64,000 bases of DNA from Tribonema minus (taxonomy: Eukaryota; Sar; Xanthophyceae; Tribonematales; Tribonemataceae): contig JAFCMP010000522.1 of NCBI GenBank assembly GCA_017506865.1, positions 372,001-436,000 of the forward strand. The letters run 5' to 3'. The notes under the pieces were generated by a model. It was not told the origin of the DNA. It saw nothing but the letters and a program-made list of their open reading frames with translations, and did not search any database. How positions within the stretch are numbered: the first letter of the stretch is position 1; the number at the start of each line of letters is the position of its first letter. The position numbers were made by a program, and so were the translations under genes. Of this stretch, positions 56,740-64,000 are shown piece by piece.

Positions 56740-57130
56740 AGGGTGCTCAAGCGACTTGCTGAGCGCTGTCGAGCCTGGGGCGTAGCCGGGGGGCGTGTTC
56801 AAGCGAGTTGCTGAGCACTGCCAACACGAGGGCGGACTCAAACCAGTTTCTGAGCACTGCCCCAGGCCCGGAGGCGGATTGCGGACTAAGCTATTTGGGA
56901 CGCACTCATGCGAGCTGCTGAGCGCTGTCAACTTGACGGGCCTGGGCGGACTGGGGTTGCATAGTATGGCCTAGCTACGGCATGCAAAGCAAGTTGCTGA
57001 GCAGTGCCAAGAGCTTGGGGGCGTACTGTGGGAGTCAGGGCGGTCGAGCATGCGAGCTGCTGCGCCGCGCGGAGTGTGCGGTGCTCCTCACGTTGCTGAG
57101 CACTGCTACGGCCTGGAGCAGGGGACGTGG
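56740..57130 (+). repeat. Irregular tandem array around GCTGAGCACTGCC
   Basis: GTTGCTGAGCACTGCC or close variants recur at about 56755, 56807, 56845, 56912, 56992 and 57090, each followed within 10-20 bases by a G-rich GGGGGCG/GGGCGGAC block. Two more copies of 'GCAGTGCCAACATGTCGGGG' occur at about 60245 and 60319, so the module extends into the neighbouring terminal-repeat element. Confidence 0.65.
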
Positions 57131-57433
57131 CCATTGTAGCCGCCGACTTGGGGGGGGGCGTCATGGGGGGATGGGTCGTCAGCCTGGTTGGTAGCGCGCG
57201 GGAACTCGGGCCGTATGCCATGAGACTGACCGCAGCCGAACTTCTAGCCTCTTTCCTGTAAAGTTCAAGGAAATGCGGGGAGATTAGGCGCCAGGTGTAT
57301 CTTTTTCTTCAGCAGGTGCATAGTCCCGTCTACCAGCGCGCACCTTAAGGCACCGCCAACATTATGGTGACCTTTTAGGGGTTGGGGAGGGGTTATACCC
57401 CTATAACAGGGCGTGCATGACACGGGGTGTAGT

Positions 57434-57513
57434 GGGGGGTTGCGCGAGTGCCTCAAGCGGGAGCGCAGTAGTGTGGGGGTTGCGTGAGTGCCTCAAGCGG
57501 GGGCGCAGTAGTG
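57434..57513 (+). repeat. Two 40-bp direct tandem copies
   Basis: GGGTTGCGYGAGTGCCTCAA followed by GCGGGRGCGCAGTAGTGTG repeats twice back to back with two to three differences. Confidence 0.85.
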
Positions 57514-58536
57514 TGGAGTGCTGGTTTGCATCGCAAGTTGTGCGTTTGTTTGCTAGTGTAGGCAATTACCGGGGCGTATGTAAGTGGTGCAGCCTCTTTG
57601 ACGGGTGCAGCATTAGAGGCATATAGCCACACAATGGCAGTACTCCCCTCTGTTATTTCAGTACCATGACGTCAACATATGGTGCTGCTCTGCCGCTGCC
57701 GGTGTCGCCGCCACCGTGTAGCCGCAGCCGCCGCCTAGAAGGGTAGTAGTATCTGCTTGTGATGCGCAATCAGGTGTTGCAATCGCATCGACAACACTTA
57801 GCGCGCAGTAAAGTGGTGCCAGGCGTGCTGTGTAGTGAGGCAACCCTAGGTGGAGCAGTAGTAGAAGTAGGGCTTGCATTGCGAATGCCTTTTGTGCAGT
57901 AATCAGACACGACTTTAACCTTCAACATGGCACGGCTTCTTCTGCTTCTACCTGTTTAGCCACGCTTGCATATCAGGGTGATATTGCACTTGGGGAGGGC
58001 GCTCCGGTCCACCTCCCACGGCACCAGGCAGTGGGCATTTCCGGCTGTTTCAAGTCAAGGTTGAGACTGGGTCTCACACACTTTCACCCTCTGTGGTTGG
58101 CACACCACCACAATGGCTGATCTCGGCAGGTGCTGACCTGTCCAGTACTATTTCGGATAGTGCTCCAACACACAGCTTTCGCTGTTTCCGTCGGCACCTC
58201 TGCTGCACGCAACCTGAGGTGGCTGGGGTTCAAACTTCTGCACCATTAGCTGTGCCGTCTACTGGCGTCCTTAAGGGGCCACTTACAGCACTCGGTGGAT
58301 CCAGGGGCTTCAGAACCAGCCACACACGGAGTTCCGGTCAGCAGCAGCAGCTGTAAACGGCGACAGCAGAGTTTTCGGGATTTCTATAGCTGGGGGCGCG
58401 CTCGTCGTAAGGCGCCCTTCGGCTCTCCACTACTTAGCAGCAGCAGCAGCTGCTGCTTCAGCATACTGCCACCTTCCTGGCAGCACGTGCTCATCTACTA
58501 TTCAGCAGCACCTTAACACCTTTTACTGGAAGCAAA

Positions 58537-60003
58537 ATGGTGGGGGGGAAACGTGCTGTTGCGAGTCGGGCTGAAGCGCTTAGCGTGTACACCCGGCTGC
58601 TCAAGAAGGGACGTTGGGGCTCAGCCTCGGAATGGTTTTACAGCACCGGAGACAGGGATGTGGGGGAAAAGCTTGGTGAGGTGCTCAGCGCAATGACCTA
58701 TTTTGTCTCTGCGGAGGTCAAACTGCAGGAGGAGCGACGCCGGCTCAGCACGTGCCTTGCAGAAGCCACACAGGGAGTCGCTGAGGAGCAGCAGAGAGTC
58801 AGCATCCTGCAAGAGCGGCTACAGCAAAGCAAGAAGGCTGAGGCAGCAGCGCAGCGAGAGCTGGAGCGGCAATGCGCTGCTGATTCAGCAGCGCTGTTGC
58901 AGCTGCGGAGTCGGGTGTCGGAGCTGGAGGAGGATGCTGCGAGAATGGCTACAGTGCTGGCGTCGGCGCGCGCAGCCGATGGCAACGCGGGCACCAAAAG
59001 CTGCGCCAACAACAGCGGCGGCGTATGTGCCGCACGCTCAGCGCCGACGGAGGCGCTTCCAACATCGCAAGCATGCAGCAGTGGCGCGCTTGGCAGCAGC
59101 GGCACTGCAGTCGTGCTCTCAGCGCCGACAACAGCGGCGCATGCAGCTGTGCCTGCATGCGACATCGGCGGGCACAACAGCGGCGGCACCGCAGCTGCGC
59201 TTTTGGCCCCGGCGACAGCGGCGCTTTCACCGCTGCGCGCACGCAGTGGCGCGTGTGACAGTGGCGACACTGCGGCCCCGCTCCCAGCGCGCGGCAGTGG
59301 CGGCGGCGACAGTAGCGGCGGCGCGCGCGGCGGCGGCAGCGGCGGCGGCTGCAGCGGCGCACGCGACGGCGGTAGCGGCGGAGCACGGGGCGGCAGCGGC
59401 GGCGCGCGAGGCGGCGCGCTTGGCAGCAGCGGCGGCGCGCGCGGCGGCGGCAGCAGCGGCGGCAGCAGCGGCGCACGCCGCGGCGGTAGCGGCGGCGCGC
59501 GGGGCGGCAGCGGCGGCGCGCGAGGCGGCGGCAGCGGCGCACGCCACCAAGGCGGCGGCGGCGGCGCACGCCACCAGGGTGGCGACACGGGTGCGGCGAG
59601 CTCGGTGACGGCGACGGTGCCGATGCAACAGCGCGCCAGCATCAGCGCTGCGCGGCGCAGCATGCGCGCCGCAGGCAGGAGCTTGGGACGGTTGCTCTCG
59701 CGGCGGCAGCAGAAGCGGCGGGAGTACTGGTCGGCGCATACGCCTGAGGAGCAGCAGCGCCTCCGCGACTGGCAGGCGCGGCATAAGGCGCTGCACAGGC
59801 GGCATGCAAGCAAGGAGAGGCGTGGCGATGGCGCGCAGCCGCCAGATGCAGCAGCAGCGGGGAGGCGCGGCGGTGCTTACACTAGCACAGCATTGTCTCC
59901 CACCAGCAATCAGGCTGTGCTTAGCGCATATTGCGCTGACATTTGCGAGACACAGACGGCAGCAGCTCTTTTGTGCGCCATGTGTCTTACCAGTGCATCT
60001 TGA
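58537..60003 (+). CDS. Coiled-coil protein with Gly/Ala/Ser/Arg-rich domain, unknown
   Basis: 488 residues, intronless, starting MVGGKRAVASRAEALSVYTR at the first ATG. Residues about 1-60 are a compact basic/aromatic domain (LLKKGRWGSASEWFYSTGDR). About 60-150 form a coiled coil (LQEERRRLSTCLAEATQGVA, RVSILQERLQQSKKAEAAAQ, RSRVSELEEDAARMATVLAS). About 155-365 are low complexity with many GGARGGGS-type repeats. The remainder is basic (RRSMRAAGRSLGRLLSRRQQ, EEQQRLRDWQARHKALHRRH). The architecture suggests a self-associating nucleic-acid-binding protein, as in retroelement gag/ORF1 proteins, but no family is recognised. It lies centrally between 258-bp direct repeats. The long minus-strand ORF over it is a shadow caused by GC-rich codons. 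Confidence 0.6.
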   Translation: MVGGKRAVASRAEALSVYTRLLKKGRWGSASEWFYSTGDRDVGEKLGEVLSAMTYFVSAEVKLQEERRRLSTCLAEATQGVAEEQQRVSILQERLQQSKKAEAAAQRELERQCAADSAALLQLRSRVSELEEDAARMATVLASARAADGNAGTKSCANNSGGVCAARSAPTEALPTSQACSSGALGSSGTAVVLSAPTTAAHAAVPACDIGGHNSGGTAAALLAPATAALSPLRARSGACDSGDTAAPLPARGSGGGDSSGGARGGGSGGGCSGARDGGSGGARGGSGGARGGALGSSGGARGGGSSGGSSGARRGGSGGARGGSGGARGGGSGARHQGGGGGARHQGGDTGAASSVTATVPMQQRASISAARRSMRAAGRSLGRLLSRRQQKRREYWSAHTPEEQQRLRDWQARHKALHRRHASKERRGDGAQPPDAAAAGRRGGAYTSTALSPTSNQAVLSAYCADICETQTAAALLCAMCLTSAS

Positions 60004-60110
60004 GCGGTTTGGCTCATGGGGGCGCTTGTTTGCAGGTTCACTGTTGAGCCTGCACGTTTAGACACCACACCGCTTGCATACCATCAGCAGTGTAGTGTCC
60101 GGGGGCGATT

Positions 60111-60155
60111 GTCGTACAGGTCGAAATGCGTTGCATTGACCACCTGGGCGCACAA
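60111..60155 (+). repeat. Solo copy of the ~45-bp dispersed unit
   Basis: Full-length, essentially identical to the copies at 54928 and 55020, preceded by CCGGGGGCGA and followed by AACCCACCCGCC. It lies inside the 57831-60905 unit, 3' of its ORF. Confidence 0.93.
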
Positions 60156-60905
60156 ACCCACCCGCCCACCCTTAGTTTTGTTTCAGCTGTACATGCGCAC
60201 TTCTTTTGCGTGTGTTACACAAACGCTGGGGGGGGGGATAAGTGCGCAGTGCCAACATGTCGGGGGCGTACATACTACAGTAGTTGTAGAATGGTGGTGC
60301 GCTTGCTTGCGATGGTTGCGCAGTGCCAACATGTCGGGGGCGCATATAGCAGCAGAGCCAGTTGCTTGCTCGTTAGTTGTCTGTTGCAGCGTTAGGTCAT
60401 GTGTTGTTTTGCAACAATGTAGTTGCCACTCCAGCCAGACGCGCCACAGTCTTGCTGAGACTTGTTGGTGGCAGAGGGTTGCTGGTATATGCCATATGCC
60501 CGTGTTATTTGAGAGTTTCGGCGGTCATGGATGACAGCCGTGCTTGCATTGCATTTTGTAGCAGTATTGCATGTGTAGTGTCTAGGGCGCCTCACATGAG
60601 TGCATGGCTTCCGACTTGTGGAGTGGAAGAGCCATGCAGGGGGCGATTGTAGTGAGGCAACCCTAGGTGGAGCAGTAGTTGAAGTAGGGCTTGCATTGCG
60701 AATGCCTTTTGTGCAGTAATCAGACACGACTTTAACCTTCAACATGGCACGGCTTCTTCTGCTTCTACCTGTTTAGCCACGCTTGCATATCAGGGTGATA
60801 TTGCACTTGGGGAGGGCGCTCCGGTCCACCTCCCACGGCACCAGGCAGTGGGCATTTCCGGCTGTTTCAAGTCAAGGTTGAGACTGGGTCTCACACACTT
60901 TCACC

Positions 60906-60951
60906 ATTGTCGTACAGGTCGAAATGCGTTGCATTGACCACCTGGGCGCAC
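60906..60951 (+). repeat. Solo copy of the ~45-bp dispersed unit at an element border
   Basis: Starts at the base immediately after the right 258-bp repeat ends (60905), so the unit abuts the border of the terminal-repeat element exactly. Followed by GCTGTATCTGC. Confidence 0.93.
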
Positions 60952-61830
60952 AGCTGTATCTGCTGAGGATTTGCATTGCTTATTTGCGGTAGGCCGGGCT
61001 TGCAGTAGCTCCTTGCACGCTTCACTGTTATTTGATCCAGACGGTCGATGACGTCATGGATGGGGGCGTATGTCGTGAAGAGGCCGCCATTAACGTGCAT
61101 TAGGATGATAGATGTGTGTTGGCAGCACGTAGCACGCCTTGAGGTGGCCAGGGCTCAATTGGAGAGTTGTGCCCGTATTTGTCAACAGTCACCTCAAGTT
61201 GAATGGCAGCAGCGCTCAGCTGCATTTGTGCTTGTGTTCGCCTAATGATCAGAAACCGATCTACATGCTTTAAGAAAGGCTTTCGTCTGCTTTTGCACCG
61301 CCACGTTTACCGGCGCCATGGCACTTGGTATCTGGAGAGAGTAGTTGCAAGCGCCGCTGCTTTCTCAAGGCAACATTCGCAGGCTTTAGGCTGTAACTGG
61401 AGCAATGGAGCAGTTCCTCACTCCTGAAGAGTCAACACTGTGAGCTGGGACACCACCCAGTCACCACACTGCGAAATCGCGGTCGGTCGCAACTTGCTAT
61501 CGGTTAACCAATTGTCACACACAGTGCTCGCCTTAAAGATTCAAAGTGGCATTGGAGGGACCAAGGTAACTTGCATTGAATGCCCAGGGGGGGGGGGGAT
61601 TTGGTATCCTGGCACCCAGAAGGGACCGTCTAGGGGCCGCCGGGCCCTGCCAAGTCACTGTGGGGCTACCCTGCCACTGGCAAGTGGGGGGGGGATGACC
61701 TATACTCCAGCATATGCTGATCAGCGGGGTCCATTTGCAGAGAATGTGTTGCATGCAGTTTGCCGCGTGTGCAGCACATTTGCATGGTGCAGCACAGGAT
61801 GCATACAAGGCGGTACGGGAAGTGACAGGA
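60952..61830. other. Stretch without supported gene
   Basis: Contains a poly-G run near 61588-61600 and another near 61686-61693. ORFs are short and featureless. Confidence 0.35.
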
Positions 61831-62218
61831 TTGAATTGCGAAAAACGGGACCGGTCTGAATTGGAAAACGGCTGCCAGCGTTCGCTGCTGCATTTGAACA
61901 TGATGTTGAAGTTATTAGGTGGAGGGACCAGTGTTGAAGTTGGTTAGGATACCATGATGAGCACTGAGCCATTTTCAAACTTCAATTTGGAGTTGAACTT
62001 CTGTACTCAGCCAGACTTCACAGTTGAAGTTAAAGTTCAAGTCCAAGTTCAACATGGTACATCTCAAGATCCTGAGCGCAAAAAAAAATCTTTCTTCCAT
62101 TTATTTACTTCTAGGCGTGAATATCACACCCATGTCATCACAATTGAGAGAAGTCCATTTGCAGAGTTCACCCGCATGGGTCCCGTTTTGAATACAGGTC
62201 CCGTTTTTCGCAATTCAA
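61831..62218. repeat. 22-bp perfect inverted repeat, 388 bp apart end to end
   Basis: TTGAATTGCGAAAAACGGGA then CC at 61831-61852, and its exact reverse complement at 62197-62218. Between them is a run of TTCAAGTTGAAG-type sequence (61975-62055). A direct GTCCATTTGCAGAG lies at 61728 and 62154. It may be a decayed MITE-like unit. Confidence 0.65.
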
Positions 62219-62237
62219 ACGGTCCCTGTGAAGCGCA

Positions 62238-62309
62238 GCGGGAATGGGCGCCGTACTGGAATGGGCAACACGTACAGCAGCCGCGATGCTCAACGCCGTC
62301 GGGGGAAAG
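62238..62309 (+). repeat. Diverged copy of 63308-63382
   Basis: Shares GCAGCGGGAATGGGCGCCGT, CTGGAATGGGCAACAC and GATGCTCAACGCCGTCGGGG with 63308-63382, with small indels that break the reading frame seen in the second copy. Confidence 0.85.
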
Positions 62310-62740
62310 GGATGCGTTTTTCGGTAGCGCAGCGAGAGATAAATGCAGTTTTTTGGACCCAAGAATGGGGCCACCGGTTTTAGGAGGGTCTACCGCAGGA
62401 AACTTTCGCCGCGGCAGCGCGGCAGCCATTCGCTTCACACGGAGGCGAGATTTTCGCCAGTTCTACCGGGACGCGTGCCTCATGACGGACCGCCTGACCC
62501 ACTGGCAGACTGCCGACAGTGGACGCCACACGCATGGCAAAACCAATGCCGGATCCGGACCCGCTCTGCTGAGGTGGCACTACCTGGATGAGGACAGGCT
62601 GCCTCGCAGTGGACTGGGTGATAAGAGAACAACGCCAAGGCCCCCACACAACACCTTGATCAGTCAGTGTGCATAGGTATATTGCCCTGCTGCTCTAGAG
62701 TGAGAAGAACATGTAAGGGTACACCAACAGGTCATGTGAG

Positions 62741-62772
62741 GGGTAGGGTTAGGGTTAGGGTTAGGGTTAGGG
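62741..62772 (+). repeat. Interstitial (TTAGGG)n
   Basis: Five tandem GGGTTA-type units in the G-rich orientation on the plus strand, following TGTGAGGGGTAGGG. Confidence 0.93.
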
Positions 62773-62998
62773 ACAGCTGCTGGTCACAGACGTCAGCAAC
62801 TCGCCTTGCAACTGTTGGCTGAACAGAACACAATATGAAAGTTCAGGGGTGGCCAAATAGGCAAGAGTCAGACTCGCTGGCAAGGCCGAGTAAGACTCGC
62901 CCGGCGAGCCAGTTCGGCTCACCGACTGGGTTCGGCACACTAGATGTGGTGCCGAACGAGCTAGGAAACTCGCCAAGTGGTGGTCAGAGTCACCACAG

Positions 62999-63412
62999 CT
63001 CGCGGAGCACGGCATCGAGGTGCCGGAGCTCAACTTGACAGCCATGCTGGCGATGCTGACGAAGAGCAACGCGGCGCACACGCTGCTGCGGACTGCCAGC
63101 GCCGCGGCGGAGCAGCGCAGGCGGGGCACGGCGGCGGCAGCGGCGGCGGCGGCGACGGCAGCGGCGGGCGCGGGGGCGCAGGCCGCAAACTTCAAACGCA
63201 TGCGCTTCCCGGGGGGCCAGCGGGGGCAGGGCGCCGCGGCGTACGCGGCGTCGTCTTCGATGCAGCCGGGTACATTTGTGGCGCAGCAGGGGGGCGCGCC
63301 CACCGCAGCGGGAATGGGCGCCGTGCTGGAATGGGCAACACTACAGCAGCCGCGCGGCGATGCTCAACGCCGTCGGGGGAAAACTCTCTGTGGTCCCTGT
63401 ATCGGCCTCTGA
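62999..63412 (+). CDS. Possible exon of an unrecognised Ala-rich protein
   Basis: After an acceptor-like TCACCACAG the plus frame reads LAEHGIEVPELNLTAMLAML then TKSNAAHTLLRTASAAAEQR, a poly-Ala stretch, FKRMRFPGGQRGQGAAAYAA and QPGTFVAQQGG, ending at a TGA at 63410-63412. The start is well-structured and looks coding; the tail reads into the sequence duplicated at 62238-62309. No family is recognised, and partner exons are not found. Confidence 0.35.
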   Translation, partial: LAEHGIEVPELNLTAMLAMLTKSNAAHTLLRTASAAAEQRRRGTAAAAAAAATAAAGAGAQAANFKRMRFPGGQRGQGAAAYAASSSMQPGTFVAQQGGAPTAAGMGAVLEWATLQQPRGDAQRRRGKTLCGPCIGL

Positions 63413-64000
63413 TTGGTTCCGATTTAGTTGGTTTTAGTTCCGCCGTTCCGCCGAGTCTCCGGCAAAATCGTGCCATCCTGGAAACTTTACTGGACTGCCG
63501 CTGCCGCCAGGTGGTTCAGTGCTGCCGGTGCTACTGCTGCTGGAGGGCATCACGCAGCTGGGTCTCTCACAGGTGAAAATTCAAGCAATGTATGGCAATC
63601 TAAGCTGACGCAACGACGTGGTGTTACAGTGGCAATTCTGTAAGCCGCTACCTGCTCAGGCTGCCTCAAGATTAATTCTTACGTATTAGCAATCAAGCGC
63701 GCGCGCAAAAAGGGCTTTTCTTCGGCTGTCTGTGCAAGGCAACGATGCATCGAAAGCGGCGATGTGAGGTGTATGGAACTTCAACGTTGACGGAATCGCT
63801 GATGTTGACGCACACTGTTGCCACACGATAGTGCTGCCAAAAAAGCATCTGTCAACGTCTTTGCTGTAACAGTCGTCGTCCAGCAAGCTTAGGCAGCTAC
63901 AGCTGCTGTTGAATGCTTGGCGCACTCTGTTGCATCAACGCATAGGCGCAGCAGTGGGTGGCGCGCGTTTTGATCCGCATGGACGCGGCTTGCTAGCTGA
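63413..64000. other. Right end of window, no supported gene
   Basis: Short ORFs only. I see nothing recognisable. Confidence 0.35.

Larger units (their letters stand above)
57831..60905 (+). mobile_element. 3.1-kb unit bounded by 258-bp direct repeats
   Basis: 57831-58088 and 60648-60905 differ at only one position (an A/T in GTAGAAG/GTTGAAG). Repeats begin TGTAGTGAGG and have CA two bases before their end, reminiscent of LTRs. A G-rich GCAGGGGGCGAT precedes the right copy, where a polypurine tract would be. The interior holds one 488-codon ORF and no polymerase. No flanking target duplication is visible. Either a non-autonomous LTR-type element or a segmental duplication; the first is favoured. 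Confidence 0.55.

Noticed and set aside
58698-59813. 371-codon minus-strand ORF rich in Pro/Arg/Cys
   Set aside because: Mirror of the plus-strand GGC/GCG-rich ORF. The plus frame gives a coherent coiled coil and basic tail.
57831-60905. Complete LTR retrotransposon
   Set aside because: No protease, integrase or reverse transcriptase coding, no visible target duplication and no clear primer-binding site; kept only as a candidate non-autonomous element.
1-64000. CRISPR array, bacterial operon or prophage
   Set aside because: Spliced genes, plastid presequences and LINE elements show a eukaryotic nuclear genome; no regularly spaced direct repeats with unique spacers were seen.

Overview
This is a nuclear segment from a eukaryotic alga. 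Genes are split by introns of about 0.1 to 1.5 kb with GT-AG (occasionally GC-AG) borders, and CAG/CTG-type repeats and interstitial TTAGGG telomere-type repeats are common. Two genes start with a secretory signal peptide followed by an 'ASAFAP'-type motif with Phe at the cleavage point (GASAFAPA and TKAFVVPS). This is the bipartite plastid-targeting signal of algae with secondary red plastids, so a photosynthetic stramenopile (brown alga, xanthophyte, diatom or relative) is the best guess. I cannot name the species.

Layout. 1-3038 (-): 5' part of a ZNFX1-like (NFX1-type zinc-finger helicase) gene with an in-frame TAG. 4809-6025 (-): cytochrome b561-type membrane protein. 7276-8517 (-): small single-pass membrane protein. 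11087-12820 (+): small membrane protein resembling the TP53I11 type. 15036-19722 (-) and 19818-22273 (+): a head-to-head pair of plastid-targeted RNA genes, a TrmA/RlmD-type RNA uracil-5-methyltransferase and an EMAPII/Arc1-type tRNA-binding protein, with 95 bp between their ATGs. 23488-25643 (-) and 25822-28409 (+): a head-to-head pair of class Ia ribonucleotide reductase small subunits, whose 178-bp intergenic region carries E2F-like sites. 29831-35618 (+): seven-exon conserved protein of unknown function. 36087-37327 (-): GNAT acetyltransferase. 37884-38442 (-): small zinc-binding protein. 38729-42315 (+): Tat-SF1/CUS2-like splicing factor with a poly-Q/poly-A N-terminus. 43440-45555 (-): possible Cys-rich secreted protein.

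From about 42.6 kb on, the window becomes repeat-rich. It holds an almost full-length RLE-type non-LTR retrotransposon (47548-52324, minus) with YMDD reverse transcriptase and a frameshifted endonuclease domain, two truncated relatives, and an 823-bp element with perfect 34-bp terminal inverted repeats. It also holds degenerate satellite-like arrays, a copied fragment of the Tat-SF1-like exon 1, and a cluster of a dispersed unit of about 45 bp that forms a perfect 85-bp-arm palindrome. A 3.1-kb unit bounded by 258-bp direct repeats encodes a coiled-coil/Gly-Ala-Ser-Arg-rich protein. The last 3 kb carry more small duplications and telomere-type repeats.

Themes: paired divergent genes of shared function (plastid RNA/translation; dNTP synthesis); introns that grow by tandem duplication including the 3' splice site; strong phase-0 intron bias; and a non-LTR family that repeatedly abuts TGTAC. 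The best candidates for something undescribed are the 45-bp unit with its palindrome and the 258-bp terminal-repeat element.
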